This document shows, piece after piece, positions 17,550-26,670 of a stretch of DNA of 42,092 nt. The stretch comes from Saprospiraceae bacterium (GTDB lineage Bacteria; Bacteroidota; Bacteroidia; Chitinophagales; Saprospiraceae). Within the stretch, counting starts at the first letter, position 1. The number at the start of each line of letters is the position of its first letter. Where the stretch lies: NCBI GenBank assembly GCA_020628855.1, contig JAHDEL010000026.1, forward strand, positions 1 through 42,092, read 5' to 3'. A program made the position numbers and the translations under genes. The notes below the pieces were generated by a model. The model worked only from the letters and a program-made list of their open reading frames with translations. It did no database searches and was not told the origin of the DNA.

Positions 17550-17561
17550 AAGATATCTAAA

Positions 17562-18062
17562 ATGACTATGGCAGATTTAATTCTTGATACTCAGGCAATA
17601 GATGCAAAAATCAAACGGTTAGCCTATGAAATATTTGAGCATAATTATCAAGAAAAAGAGCTATACCTATTAGGTCTTAACACCAAGGGAAATATCCTTG
17701 CTGATTTGATCTTTGATGAGCTCAAGAAAATCTGTTCGATAGACTGTAGAAGAGCAAAGGTTATCATGAATCCTGCAAAACCATTAGAAGAGATTCAAAT
17801 TGATACTGAACCTTCTGAACTCAAAAACAAGGTCCTGATTCTGATTGACGATGTAGCTAATACTGGCAGAAGTCTCTTTTATGCTTGCAGGCCACTCATG
17901 GAGGTATTACCAAAGAAAATCGAATTTGCTGTCTTAGTCGATAGAAAACATAAGCAATTTCCTGTTAGGGTCGATTATGTTGGACTTGCCCTAGCTACCA
18001 CACTCAAAGAGCACATATTAGTCAAGTTTGGCAAAAACAAAAAGGAAGCATTCTTTAATTAG
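17562..18062 (+). CDS. PyrR-like phosphoribosyltransferase
   Basis: 166 residues from the ATG at 17562; an ATG at 17568 is also possible. The ORF can be extended to a TTG at 17538, but a -7 promoter match covers that stretch. The type I phosphoribosyltransferase loop VLILIDDVANTGRSL carries the PRPP-binding acidic pair. The C-terminal VDRKHKQFPVRVDYVGLAL closely follows PyrR ([20 protein letters not shown]). PyrR proteins regulate pyrimidine genes and have uracil phosphoribosyltransferase activity. No pyr genes are nearby, so which role this copy plays is open. Its TAG shares a 4-nt overlap with the stop of the convergent tmk gene. Confidence 0.8.
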   Translation: MTMADLILDTQAIDAKIKRLAYEIFEHNYQEKELYLLGLNTKGNILADLIFDELKKICSIDCRRAKVIMNPAKPLEEIQIDTEPSELKNKVLILIDDVANTGRSLFYACRPLMEVLPKKIEFAVLVDRKHKQFPVRVDYVGLALATTLKEHILVKFGKNKKEAFFN

Positions 18063-18664
18063 AACTCTTGGATAATTCGGTTGTGAATTTCTTCAATTGA
18101 CTGAGCGCCATCAATCTGTATCACTTTTTGCTCTGGCAGGCTTTCAAAAGCTTTAATATAATTGGTTCGAATTCTTGATAGCAGCTCTGTTTTTTCAAAC
18201 AATTCAGTTGTATTTGAGCGTTTACTTATCCTATCAATACTTGCATGAGGGTCTACGTCAAGATATATTGTAATACCAGGCTGCAATACCTGCATAACTT
18301 CTGTATGAATTGCTATGAGGAACTCCAGCGGCAAGTCTAAACTGTGGTAAGCAAATGAAGACCAGTAGTATCTATCACATAATACTATGTAACCTTGATC
18401 TAAGTATTGAAGCATTCCGTTTTCTCCAAGAATATGATCATATCGATCTGCTAAGAAGAGTGCTGCTAATGCCTCGTGAGGCAGGGTTATTTCTTTTTGA
18501 AGAACCTTTCTTATCGATTGCCCAACAAATCTGTTTGTAGGTTGGCGCGTTAAATGTACTTTCTTGCCTTGGCTCTCTAGCTTCTTTGCGAGCAATTTGG
18601 CTTGAGTACTCTTACCCGAACCATCTATACCTTCAAAAACAATAAAATTTGGGTGCTTTGCCAT
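18059..18664 (-). CDS. tmk: Thymidylate kinase
   Basis: Phosphorylates dTMP to dTDP for DNA synthesis. The P-loop FEGIDGSGKST lies just after the N-terminus. LTRQP is the dTMP-contacting motif, and CDRYYWSSFAYHS is the DRY/DRF segment. The ATG at 18664 is chosen (201 residues): it sits 1 nt after the TAG of pdhB (TAGGATG), as expected for coupled genes. An ATG at 18676 would add MGHR and overlap pdhB. It shares its stop region with the convergent PyrR-like gene (4-nt overlap). Confidence 0.95.
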   Translation of the reverse strand: MAKHPNFIVFEGIDGSGKSTQAKLLAKKLESQGKKVHLTRQPTNRFVGQSIRKVLQKEITLPHEALAALFLADRYDHILGENGMLQYLDQGYIVLCDRYYWSSFAYHSLDLPLEFLIAIHTEVMQVLQPGITIYLDVDPHASIDRISKRSNTTELFEKTELLSRIRTNYIKAFESLPEQKVIQIDGAQSIEEIHNRIIQEF

Positions 18665-18665
18665 C

Positions 18666-19652
18666 CTATGACCCAACGTATAACACTTCTTTGACTGCTT
18701 TGATTACTTTAGATGGGTTTGGCAGATACTCTTCTACTAGTGTTGGAGCATAACCTAAAGAAGTGTCTGCTGCATTGACTCTTGTTACAGGAGCATCTAG
18801 ATAATCAAATGCGTACTTCTGCATTTCGTATGCAATCTCAGCTGAGACTCCAGCGAAAGGCCAAGACTCATCAATGACAACCATTCTATTGGTCTTCTTC
18901 AATGATGTCACCAATGTTTCATGATCTAGTGGTCTGATTGTTCGAAGATCAATAACCTCAGCAGAAATGCCTTCTTTTTCCAATTCGATTGCGGCCTTTT
19001 TAGTGACTTCAATCATTTTATTGAAAGAGACTAGAGTTACATCTGTTCCTTCTTTCCTAATTGCTGCTTTACCAATAGGTACTAAGTATTCTCCTTCTGG
19101 AACTTCACCCTTCAATCCGTACAGCGCTTCTGATTCCATCATACAAATTGGGTCATCATCTCTAATTGCAGACTTTAGAAGTCCTTTGGCGTCAGCTGGA
19201 TCAATACAAGAAATTACTTTAAGACCAGGACAATTTGCCAACCAACTCTCGAAGGTCTGACTATGTTGTTGTGCTAACTGACCCGCGGAGCCTGATGGTC
19301 CTCTAAAGACGATTGGGCACTTGTATTGCCCTGCACTCTGAGATAATGTCTTTGCTGCATTATTAACAATCTGATCAAATGCTAGGACTGCAAAGTTCCA
19401 TGTCATGAATTCAACTACAGGTCTCAAACCATTCATTGCTGCTCCTACTCCAATTCCTGCAAAGCCTAATTCAGCAATAGGTGTATCAATGACACGCTTT
19501 GCACCAAACTCATCTAACATCCCTTTACTCACCTTGTAAGCTCCGTTATAGAGAGCAACTTCCTCCCCCATAAGAAAGACATCTTCGTCTCTTCTCATCT
19601 CTTCTTGTAATGCTTCTCTTAGTGCTTCTCTTAAATTTATTATTCTTGACAT
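18666..19652 (-). CDS. pdhB: Pyruvate dehydrogenase E1 component, beta subunit
   Basis: Together with the E1 alpha subunit (not in the window) it decarboxylates pyruvate with thiamine diphosphate, feeding acetyl-CoA synthesis. It shows the usual E1-beta landmarks: FLMGEEVALYNGAYKVSKG (thiamine-binding Glu region), RVIDTPIAELGFAGIGVGAA, IVFRGPSG, and the C-terminal domain VIDLRTIRPLDHETL...VIDESW. 328 residues is the normal length. It starts an operon with tmk and has its own -7 match. Confidence 0.95.
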   Translation of the reverse strand: MSRIINLREALREALQEEMRRDEDVFLMGEEVALYNGAYKVSKGMLDEFGAKRVIDTPIAELGFAGIGVGAAMNGLRPVVEFMTWNFAVLAFDQIVNNAAKTLSQSAGQYKCPIVFRGPSGSAGQLAQQHSQTFESWLANCPGLKVISCIDPADAKGLLKSAIRDDDPICMMESEALYGLKGEVPEGEYLVPIGKAAIRKEGTDVTLVSFNKMIEVTKKAAIELEKEGISAEVIDLRTIRPLDHETLVTSLKKTNRMVVIDESWPFAGVSAEIAYEMQKYAFDYLDAPVTRVNAADTSLGYAPTLVEEYLPNPSKVIKAVKEVLYVGS

Positions 19653-19675
19653 AAAACCACTTTTCTAATTGGGTG

Positions 19676-19683
19676 CAAATATA
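19676..19683 (-). promoter_or_regulatory. Candidate -7 element (TATATTTG) for pdhB-tmk
   Basis: Exact fit to TAnnTTTG on the minus strand, 23 nt before the pdhB ATG at 19652, in the 50-nt gap after the ABC-F gene. Confidence 0.45.
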
Positions 19684-19702
19684 GCCACTGATTCAGACAT
19701 TA

Positions 19703-21595
19703 TCACTCACCTAGCTGTTCGGCAAGTGTTTCCCATTCGGACAATTTTGTTTCTAGCTCAGACTTGAATTTGGTTAAAGCTTTCATTTTCTCAGTTCCTT
19801 CAGGGCTTTTAAAGAATTCAGGATCAATCATTTCCTGTTCAATAGCATCAATCTTTTTCTCTAATTTATCAATATCTCGTTCAGCATAATTTAATGCTCT
19901 ATTCAATTTTTTTCGTTCTTCAAAAGAGAGCTTTGTTTCTGTTACAGTTTTTTGTTCCTGGTTCTTTGTCACAGCATAATCACGGAGGTTATCATGATTT
20001 CGCTTCTTTAAGACATATTCAATATCTCCGAGATGCTCAACAATCTGCTTATCCACAAATTCATATGTTTTCTCGGTCAAGCCTTTGAGAAAAGCTCTAT
20101 CGTGTGAGACAATAACCAGGGTGCCTTCATATTTTCTCACGGCATCTTTGAGGATTGACTTTGAAACAACATCAAGGTGATTGGTCGGCTCATCAAGAAT
20201 CAGCAAATTTGAAGGTTGCATAATCATACATGCCAACGCAACACGGGCTTTTTCTCCCCCACTTAATACTGACACTTTCTTTTCAACATCTTCACCAGAA
20301 AACATGAAAGCACCAAGAATTGATCTTAATTCAGTATTTGTATAATGTGCGCCATGATACTCAGCCGTCTCAAGTATGGTTCTTGATCGCTCTAGACTGT
20401 CCGACTGATCTTGCAGATAGATACTTAAGTTCACATTGTGACCAATATCACTTTGACCGCCAGTGGCAGGAGTCATACCTGCAATTATCTTTGAAAGTGT
20501 CGTTTTCCCTTGACCATTCTGACCAATAAAGGCTACTTTTTCTCCTCTTTCTATTTGGATATCAACTTTATCCAGTACAGTTAATTCATCATACTTCTTT
20601 ATGAGATCTGTTGCTTTGTACACAATTTTGCCTTCTCTCCCAGCATAAGGGAATGACAGACGCATAGCAGAAGTATCTTCTTCAACTAATTCGATTCTCT
20701 CCATTTTTGCTAATTGCTTTTCCATGGATTGAGCCATTTTAGTCTTCGTTGCTTTGGCCTTAAATCTTGTGATTGTGCGTTCCCTTTCTTTTATGAGACG
20801 TTGTTGATTCTGATATTCTGAAGTCCGTATTGCTTTTCTATTTGCCTTTTCTATTTGATATTTATCATATGTCATCTTATAGTCTTGAATATTTCCAAGT
20901 TCGATTTCGATGATTCGATTAGTTGTATTCGCCAGAAAAGTCTCATCATGGCTAATCAGAATAGTACAAGCTGGATATGATTTAATATAGTCTTCAAACC
21001 AAATGATTGCTTCGATATCTAGGTGGTTAGTCGGCTCATCAAGCAGCAGAATATCTGGCTTAGATAATAACAGTTTGGCCAGTTCCACTCGCATAACCCA
21101 GCCTCCACTTAAAGTATTTAATGGCTGATCTAATTGAATATCCTTAAATCCGAGTCCTTTGAGTACTCTTGCCGCTTCAGCTTCGGGATTATTTACATCA
21201 AAATTAGAAAGCCTTAAATTGAGTTTATCAAGCTCCTCAAGCACTTGTGTCATTTCTTCTTCAGTAAGCTCTTCACCAAGTCTATCTTCTAAGCTTTCGG
21301 CTTTTGCCTTCAAGTCATAATATTCTGAAAATGCTTTGCAGACTTCCTTGAGAATTGGTGTTTGTTGGTCTTCAGGAAGAAACTGTTTGAGAAATCCGAT
21401 TTGCGTGTTCTTTGGTAACTGTACTTGCCCACTATCTGGGAATATATCTTGTGCTATGATCTTAAGCAAAGTAGTCTTACCTGCTCCATTTCTTCCAACA
21501 AGCCCAATACGATCTTTATGCTGAAACATAAAGCTGACATCTCTCAACAAATGCCTATCGCCATACTTTAATGCTATGTTCTGTAAGTAAAACAT
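19703..21595 (-). CDS. ABC-F family ATPase (ribosome-associated, Uup/EttA/YheS-like)
   Basis: 630 residues with two ABC ATPase domains and no membrane segments, the ABC-F layout. Domain 1: Walker A GRNGAGKTT (34-42), signature LSGGWVMRVELAKLLL, Walker B LLLDEPTNHLD. Domain 2: GQNGQGKTT, LSGGEKARVALA, LILDEPTNHLD. Between them is a basic linker (KAKATKTKMAQSMEKQ), and the C-terminus is a Glu/Lys-rich coiled coil. ABC-F proteins act on the ribosome in translation control or antibiotic resistance; the subtype cannot be fixed here. Its ATG follows directly on the TAG of the algH-like gene, so the two are coupled. Confidence 0.92.
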   Translation of the reverse strand: MFYLQNIALKYGDRHLLRDVSFMFQHKDRIGLVGRNGAGKTTLLKIIAQDIFPDSGQVQLPKNTQIGFLKQFLPEDQQTPILKEVCKAFSEYYDLKAKAESLEDRLGEELTEEEMTQVLEELDKLNLRLSNFDVNNPEAEAARVLKGLGFKDIQLDQPLNTLSGGWVMRVELAKLLLSKPDILLLDEPTNHLDIEAIIWFEDYIKSYPACTILISHDETFLANTTNRIIEIELGNIQDYKMTYDKYQIEKANRKAIRTSEYQNQQRLIKERERTITRFKAKATKTKMAQSMEKQLAKMERIELVEEDTSAMRLSFPYAGREGKIVYKATDLIKKYDELTVLDKVDIQIERGEKVAFIGQNGQGKTTLSKIIAGMTPATGGQSDIGHNVNLSIYLQDQSDSLERSRTILETAEYHGAHYTNTELRSILGAFMFSGEDVEKKVSVLSGGEKARVALACMIMQPSNLLILDEPTNHLDVVSKSILKDAVRKYEGTLVIVSHDRAFLKGLTEKTYEFVDKQIVEHLGDIEYVLKKRNHDNLRDYAVTKNQEQKTVTETKLSFEERKKLNRALNYAERDIDKLEKKIDAIEQEMIDPEFFKSPEGTEKMKALTKFKSELETKLSEWETLAEQLGE

Positions 21596-22135
21596 CTAGT
21601 TATAACTTGCTGAATCCGGTATTTCTGAGATGACTTCGAAGTTGTCACCGAGAGGCTTAAGAACTTCCTTCCAAAGTGTTTCAAAATTCCCAGCAAGTAT
21701 ATGCTCAGCACTAGTTTCAGAAACAATCCATGAACCTGACTTTAATTCATCGTCTAATTGGCCTGGGGACCACCCAGAATAACCTATAAAGAATAGAATG
21801 TTATCTGCAAGTACTGCCCCTTCTCCTATCAAGGTTTGCAATTCTTCAAAATTACCACTCCAAGATAAATCATCGAATACGCTCTGACTTTCGGAGAGGA
21901 GTTCACCAACATTATGGATATAATGAATGGTATCATTCCCGACAGGTCCACCATATCCAATCCTAGCTTTGAAATTTGGAAATGCTTCGAAAAGGGATTG
22001 AATTTCTAGTTGTACTGGCTTATTCAGAATAAACCCAACAGTACCTTCTTCATCATGTTCTGTAATTAAAATGACAGAACGCTTAAAGGTGTCATCTATC
22101 ATAAATGGTTGAGATATGAGTAGCTTCCCTTTCAT
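21596..22135 (-). CDS. YqgE/AlgH family protein
   Basis: 179 residues, soluble. The N-terminal KGKLLISQPFMIDDTFKRSV, then ILITEHDEEGTVGFILNKP and GYSGWSPGQLDDELKSGSW, are the conserved blocks of the UPF0301 (YqgE/AlgH) family. Its biochemical function is not established; AlgH was named from alginate regulation in Pseudomonas. It lies in a tight operon: 2 nt after fabD and directly abutting the ABC-F gene. Confidence 0.93.
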   Translation of the reverse strand: MKGKLLISQPFMIDDTFKRSVILITEHDEEGTVGFILNKPVQLEIQSLFEAFPNFKARIGYGGPVGNDTIHYIHNVGELLSESQSVFDDLSWSGNFEELQTLIGEGAVLADNILFFIGYSGWSPGQLDDELKSGSWIVSETSAEHILAGNFETLWKEVLKPLGDNFEVISEIPDSASYN

Positions 22136-22137
22136 GA

Positions 22138-23004
22138 CTAGAGTTGTGTTGCTTCAATACTTCTATCTACCCTTCTTATGAAACCAGATAAGACCTTGCC
22201 ACCAGACTCTATATGAGAAGACAAACCATCCGCTACCATGTTCTGCATAATTTGTGTCCATTTGACTGGTGAAGTAAGTTGTGCAATCAAATTTGATTTG
22301 ATGACTTCAACATCTACATGAGGCAATCCATCGACATTTTGATAAATGGGAGTCTTCGGCGTATTAAACTGGGTATTTTGAATTACCTCAGAAAGCATTG
22401 CTTCTGCTGAACGCATTAAAGGCGAATGAAAGGCTCCTCCAACATTCAGGACTAAAGCTCTTCTTGCTCCAGCTTCTGAACATTTAGCCACAGCTTGTTC
22501 AATGCCTTGGGTACTACCACTAACAACCAACTGACCTGGGCAATTATAATTAGCCGCAACTACAACTGCCTCAATCTGAGAACAAATTTCTTCAACTTGC
22601 TTATCTTCCAAACCTAGAATAGCAGCCATAGTGCCTTCGGACTCAAGACAGGCTTGTTGCATAGCCTTTGACCTTAGTGAAACAAGTGACAAAGCATCTT
22701 CAAACTCTAGTGTACCATTAGCTACCAAAGCTGAAAATTCACCAAGCGAATGTCCAGCAACTGCATCTGGCGAAATATCTGATTGCAAAAACTTGGCTAC
22801 AGAATAAAGAAATACTGCTGGTTGAGTGACATCTGTTCTTTTCAGGTCTTCCTCACTACCTTCAAACATTATCTTACTCAATTCAAAACCGAGAATATCA
22901 TCTGCTTTGTGATAGAGTGATTGTATTGCAGGAGAAGATTCGTAATCTTCTTTACCCATACCTACAAATTGTGAACCTTGACCAGGAAATACTACTGCCT
23001 TCAT
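22138..23004 (-). CDS. fabD: Malonyl-CoA:acyl-carrier-protein transacylase
   Basis: Transfers malonyl from CoA to acyl carrier protein for fatty acid elongation. VFPGQGSQFVGMG is at the N-terminus, the nucleophile Ser86 is in AGHSLGEFSAL, and the catalytic His193 is in GGAFHSPLM. 288 residues is the normal length. It is the first gene of the fabD-algH-ABC-F transcript and has a -7 match 21 nt before its ATG. Confidence 0.96.
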   Translation of the reverse strand: MKAVVFPGQGSQFVGMGKEDYESSPAIQSLYHKADDILGFELSKIMFEGSEEDLKRTDVTQPAVFLYSVAKFLQSDISPDAVAGHSLGEFSALVANGTLEFEDALSLVSLRSKAMQQACLESEGTMAAILGLEDKQVEEICSQIEAVVVAANYNCPGQLVVSGSTQGIEQAVAKCSEAGARRALVLNVGGAFHSPLMRSAEAMLSEVIQNTQFNTPKTPIYQNVDGLPHVDVEVIKSNLIAQLTSPVKWTQIMQNMVADGLSSHIESGGKVLSGFIRRVDRSIEATQL

Positions 23005-23025
23005 ATGATTGGTTTATGACGGCTG

Positions 23026-23033
23026 CAAAGATA
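23026..23033 (-). promoter_or_regulatory. Candidate -7 element (TATCTTTG) for fabD
   Basis: Exact TAnnTTTG fit on the minus strand, 21 nt before the fabD ATG. The nearest TTG upstream is 27 nt away, longer than usual. Confidence 0.42.
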
Positions 23034-23054
23034 GTAAAAGGATAAAATCCTCTG

Positions 23055-23651
23055 CTATTTCAATTCAGATCCAATTAAAGAAAGAAACTCTGATCTCGTC
23101 TGCACTTTCTCAAATTCTCCTGTAAAGGCAGATGTGGTAGTCAGTGAGTTTTGTTTTTGGACTCCTCGCATCATCATACACATGTGTGCTGCTTCAATAA
23201 CAACAGCAACTCCAAGGGGCTTTAGTGTATTCTGAATGCATTCTAGAATCTCTTGAGTAAGTCTTTCTTGGACTTGTAGTCTTCGAGCGAATACATCAAC
23301 AACTCTAGGAAGCTTGCTCAAACCAACAACATAACCATTAGGAATATAAGCGATATGTGCCTTTCCATAGAAAGGTAAAATATGATGTTCGCAAAGCGAA
23401 TATAATTCGATATTCTTCACCAAAACCATATTACTGTAATCCTCTTTAAATAGAGCAGATTTTAAAATTTGTTCTGGATCTTCTTGATATCCTTTGGTCA
23501 AATATTGGATTGCCTTTGATGCTCGCTCCGGAGTTTTCAAAAGACCTTCTCTTGAAACATCCTCTCCGATCTCAGTTATTATCTGAGCGTAATTGGATTT
23601 TACCTTTTCAGTTGTTTGTTCTGTATACTTGTGAGATTCAGAAAATGTCAT
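23055..23651 (-). CDS. folE: GTP cyclohydrolase I
   Basis: Converts GTP to 7,8-dihydroneopterin triphosphate, the first step of folate and pterin synthesis. The zinc ligands are visible: C87 and H90 in [13 protein letters not shown], and C158 in [11 protein letters not shown]. Other family blocks are [37 protein letters not shown] and the C-terminal [10 protein letters not shown]. 198 residues is a typical length. It is 50 nt upstream of fabD on the same strand and divergent from the histidine-kinase gene. Confidence 0.97.
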   Translation of the reverse strand: MTFSESHKYTEQTTEKVKSNYAQIITEIGEDVSREGLLKTPERASKAIQYLTKGYQEDPEQILKSALFKEDYSNMVLVKNIELYSLCEHHILPFYGKAHIAYIPNGYVVGLSKLPRVVDVFARRLQVQERLTQEILECIQNTLKPLGVAVVIEAAHMCMMMRGVQKQNSLTTTSAFTGEFEKVQTRSEFLSLIGSELK

Positions 23652-23795
23652 AGTGAATTGTCTTTTGAACAGATAGTTAAATACAATTTGTATTCCAAGA
23701 GTTCACAAAAAGTGGAGTTAATTGCGTTTTCGATGCATTTATCCACGATTACACGCCTTTAATCTAATCTGAACTTTATCTCAAACAGAATACCA

Positions 23796-23803
23796 TACAT
23801 TTG
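23796..23803 (+). promoter_or_regulatory. Candidate -7 element (TACATTTG) for the LytS-type kinase gene
   Basis: Exact TAnnTTTG fit ending only 4 nt before the ATG at 23808. With the usual distance from this element to the transcription start, the message would be leaderless or nearly so. No exact TTG at -33. Confidence 0.5.
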
Positions 23804-23807
23804 AAGA

Positions 23808-24860
23808 ATGAACACGACACTCCAAAAGCAAGTCTATCGATTTTACCAATCGAATGTCTTCTATCACATCTTGTTTTGGTGTTTTATGTTGGTTTTTTTG
23901 GTGGTTCTGAATAGATCTGATGACTCTTTGCTACTCATCTTAGCAAAGAATTTCTTCAATATTCTCTTCTTTATATCTATTGCCTACGTGAATATTCTCT
24001 ATCTGATCCCAGAGATTCTTTCAAAGAATAAGACAATCTTATATGTTGTGTCATTAGTAGGTATTGCTGTCATGATGACACCAATCAAGATTGCAATTTT
24101 CTATCTCATACACAGTAATGATGCACTAAGCCAAGTCTATTATGTGGATAATTATCATTTACCATTCTTGGAGTTAATTCTTGTCGGTGTGGCTTCAGCA
24201 ATTTATAAGCTTTTTACAGATATTATTTTTCATCAAAATAAAACTAGAGAACTCGAAAAACAGAATCTGACTTCCGAGCTTAAATTCTTGAAGTCACAAA
24301 TAGATCCACATTTCTTTTTCAATACATTGAATAGTCTCTATGCCCTGTCTCTTAAAAAATCAGATGAAGCCCCAGAGACAGTTTTGAAGTTGTCTAATAT
24401 GATGCGGTATATGCTCTATGAATGTAATGATAGAACAGTGCCTTTGCAAAAGGAGATAGACTACATTAAGAACTATATAGACCTTGAGTCAATTAGATTT
24501 GGCGATCACTTTGATGTCAATCTTGAAATTGAAGGAGAAGCGTTGAATAAAGAAATCATGCCTCTAATCTTCTCTCCATTTATTGAAAACAGCTTCAAGC
24601 ACGGGATGCAGTCTGAAAGTGAGAATACTTTTGTTGACATTAGCCTTAAGATCAAAGATGACCATTTGTTTTTCAATATTACCAACAGCAAAAATGCAAA
24701 CCAATCTCAAAAAGATGTCGGTGGAATTGGTCTTGAAAATGTGAAGAGAAGACTCAATCTTGTCTATCCTGAAAAGCACATGCTGAAAATCAAAAATCAG
24801 CTTGAAACTTATAGCGTTGAACTTTACTTAAAACTTATAAACACTTATCATGTCGTATAA
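23808..24860 (+). CDS. LytS/YehU-type sensor histidine kinase
   Basis: 350 residues. Four hydrophobic segments (about 19-35, 47-69, 77-101, 118-137) place the sensor part in the inner membrane with almost no periplasmic domain. LKSQIDPHFFFNTLNSLY holds the phospho-accepting H168 in the PF06580 form. The ATPase part has the N-box (LIFSPFIENSFKHGM) and a GGIGLENVKRRL G-box. It overlaps the response-regulator gene by 11 nt, so the pair is co-translated. The signal is unknown. Confidence 0.93.
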   Translation: MNTTLQKQVYRFYQSNVFYHILFWCFMLVFLVVLNRSDDSLLLILAKNFFNILFFISIAYVNILYLIPEILSKNKTILYVVSLVGIAVMMTPIKIAIFYLIHSNDALSQVYYVDNYHLPFLELILVGVASAIYKLFTDIIFHQNKTRELEKQNLTSELKFLKSQIDPHFFFNTLNSLYALSLKKSDEAPETVLKLSNMMRYMLYECNDRTVPLQKEIDYIKNYIDLESIRFGDHFDVNLEIEGEALNKEIMPLIFSPFIENSFKHGMQSESENTFVDISLKIKDDHLFFNITNSKNANQSQKDVGGIGLENVKRRLNLVYPEKHMLKIKNQLETYSVELYLKLINTYHVV

Positions 24861-25560
24861 AGTAATTATAGTAGATGATGAACCTCTTGCTAGAGAGATC
24901 TTGGAAAGCCATTTAGAATCATTAGATCAGTTTGAACTCGTGGCCTCGTGTCAAAATGCCATAGAAGCAAATGCTATTCTACAGCAGGAATCGATTGACC
25001 TCATGTTTCTTGATATCCAGATGCCTAAAATGACTGGAATGGAATTCTTAAGATCCTTGAAAAATCCTCCTGAAGTAATCATGACAACTGCCTATAGCGA
25101 GTATGCTGTTGAAGGATTCGAACTGAATGTCATAGACTATTTGCTCAAGCCTATTAGTTTAGAGAGGTTGATGCAGGCAACGAATAAGTTTCTTGAAAGA
25201 AATTCTGGCACAAAACAAATGTCTGAAGATGATGAATTCTTCTTTGTAAAGGCAGATAAGAAGATGGTCAAAATTCACTTTAATGACATACTGTATATTG
25301 AAGGTTTGAAAGACTATGTTATCATTAAGAAAGATGACTCTAGAATCATCACTTTGCAGACTATGAAGAGTTTAGAATCGAAGCTACCTGACACCATATT
25401 CATGCGTATTCATCGATCATACATCGTGAATATCAACAAGATTAGAGCAATCTTCGGAAGTATGGTAGAGATATTAGAAGGGGGTAAACCCAAAAACATC
25501 CCAGTCGGCAAGAATTATAAGGATTTGTTACACGAATTGATAGATGCTAATAAGCTATAG
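24850..25560 (+). CDS. LytTR-family response regulator
   Basis: 236 residues. The receiver domain has the acidic pocket DDE at residues 9-11, the phospho-acceptor D55 in MFLDIQMPKMTGMEF, a Thr in MTTAYSEYAVEGF and the Lys in YLLKPIS. The C-terminal LytTR DNA-binding domain shows FFVKADKKMVKI...ILYIEGLKDYVIIK and FMRIHRSYIVNINKI. It is the partner of the overlapping kinase gene. LytTR regulators bind direct-repeat sites; none was identified with confidence here. Its stop overlaps the convergent ribB stop within CTATAG. Confidence 0.95.
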   Translation: MSYKVIIVDDEPLAREILESHLESLDQFELVASCQNAIEANAILQQESIDLMFLDIQMPKMTGMEFLRSLKNPPEVIMTTAYSEYAVEGFELNVIDYLLKPISLERLMQATNKFLERNSGTKQMSEDDEFFFVKADKKMVKIHFNDILYIEGLKDYVIIKKDDSRIITLQTMKSLESKLPDTIFMRIHRSYIVNINKIRAIFGSMVEILEGGKPKNIPVGKNYKDLLHELIDANKL

Positions 25561-26670
25561 AGAAATATAGTCAACTATCGAAATACCATAACCTTCAAGT
25601 GCCACTCTTTTCTTCGGGTTACTAGTAATTAATTTAATTTGAGATACACCTAAACTTCTCAAAATTTGTGCACCTAATCCAAAGTCTCTTTGTATGGTAG
25701 ATTGAATAGGGTCATTGGTCTTATCAGTATCAATTTGCTTCAATTTCTTTAAGATAGAATTGCCGCTTTCTCCTTGTTGCATTAATACAACAACTCCTTT
25801 CCCTTCAGCTTGAATGGTCTTCAATGCCTTGGCAATATTTTGCGCATAATTCTCGAATATAAAGCCCAATGCGCCTCCTGTTTCTGCAACAGAATGTACC
25901 CTGACTAGACATGGGTCATCAGATTTCAATTCTCCTAGATACAGTGCGAGATGTACATCTTCAGATTGCTTATCAGCAAATGCTTTTACTTCGAAGGTTC
26001 CATACTGAGTATTTAACTTGCTATGATATACTTCTTGAACAAGGGTCTCAGTATTCAATCTATACTCTATAAGATCCTTGATATTGATGAGCTTAAGATT
26101 ATGCTTCTTAGCTATGACTTCTAAGTCTGGAAGCCTTGCCATTGAACCATCTTCTTTCAATATTTCTACTAGAACACCAGCAGGATAATGGCCAGCTAAT
26201 CTCGCTAAATCAACTGCAGCTTCTGTATGACCTGTCCTTCGTAGGACACCACCTTCTTTTGCAATAAGTGGAAAAATATGCCCTGGTCGTGCGAAATCAT
26301 TTGATTGAGTATCTTGATCTACAATTGCTTGAATTCCTGTAGACCTGTCATACGCTGAAATACCAGTAGTACAACCTTTCTTAAGGTAGTCAATCGATAC
26401 TGTAAATGCTGTCTCATGGAGTGCTGTATTATCATCTACCATTCTTGATAGATTCAATTCTTTTGCTCTCTGCTCTAACAATGGAGTGCAGATAAGACCA
26501 CGTCCATGGGTAGCCATGAAGTTGATCTTTTCTGGAGTAATCTTTTCTGCAGAACAGATAAAGTCTCCTTCATTTTCTCTGTCTTCATCATCGACAACTA
26601 TAATGATTTCGCCTTCTTGAATTGCTTGAATAGCTTCTTTAATCGTATTAAACTTTGATTGCTGGCTCAT
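25555..26670 (-). CDS. ribB: 3,4-dihydroxy-2-butanone-4-phosphate synthase with degenerate GTP cyclohydrolase II domain
   Basis: 371 residues from the ATG at 26670. This start makes an ATGA overlap with the upstream glycosyltransferase gene, whereas the longer ORF to 26733 would overlap it by 67 nt. The N-terminal half is a full DHBP synthase: DDEDRENEGD, MATHGRGLICTPL, HTEAAVDLARLAGHYPAGV. It makes the four-carbon unit of riboflavin from ribulose 5-phosphate. The C-terminal half aligns with RibA but has lost the three zinc Cys: VHSVAETGGALGFIFENY stands where RibA has HSEC...RCDC, and QQGESGNSIL replaces RQEGR-IGL. The domain is therefore unlikely to hydrolyse GTP, so a separate RibA must exist elsewhere if the cell makes riboflavin. 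The tail (FGLGAQILRSLGV...EGYGISIVDYI) is well kept. Confidence 0.9.
   Translation of the reverse strand: MSQQSKFNTIKEAIQAIQEGEIIIVVDDEDRENEGDFICSAEKITPEKINFMATHGRGLICTPLLEQRAKELNLSRMVDDNTALHETAFTVSIDYLKKGCTTGISAYDRSTGIQAIVDQDTQSNDFARPGHIFPLIAKEGGVLRRTGHTEAAVDLARLAGHYPAGVLVEILKEDGSMARLPDLEVIAKKHNLKLINIKDLIEYRLNTETLVQEVYHSKLNTQYGTFEVKAFADKQSEDVHLALYLGELKSDDPCLVRVHSVAETGGALGFIFENYAQNIAKALKTIQAEGKGVVVLMQQGESGNSILKKLKQIDTDKTNDPIQSTIQRDFGLGAQILRSLGVSQIKLITSNPKKRVALEGYGISIVDYISL

Noticed and set aside
17538-17561. TTG-started longer form of the PyrR-like protein
   Set aside because: The extension lies over a TAnnTTTG promoter match and has no family similarity.
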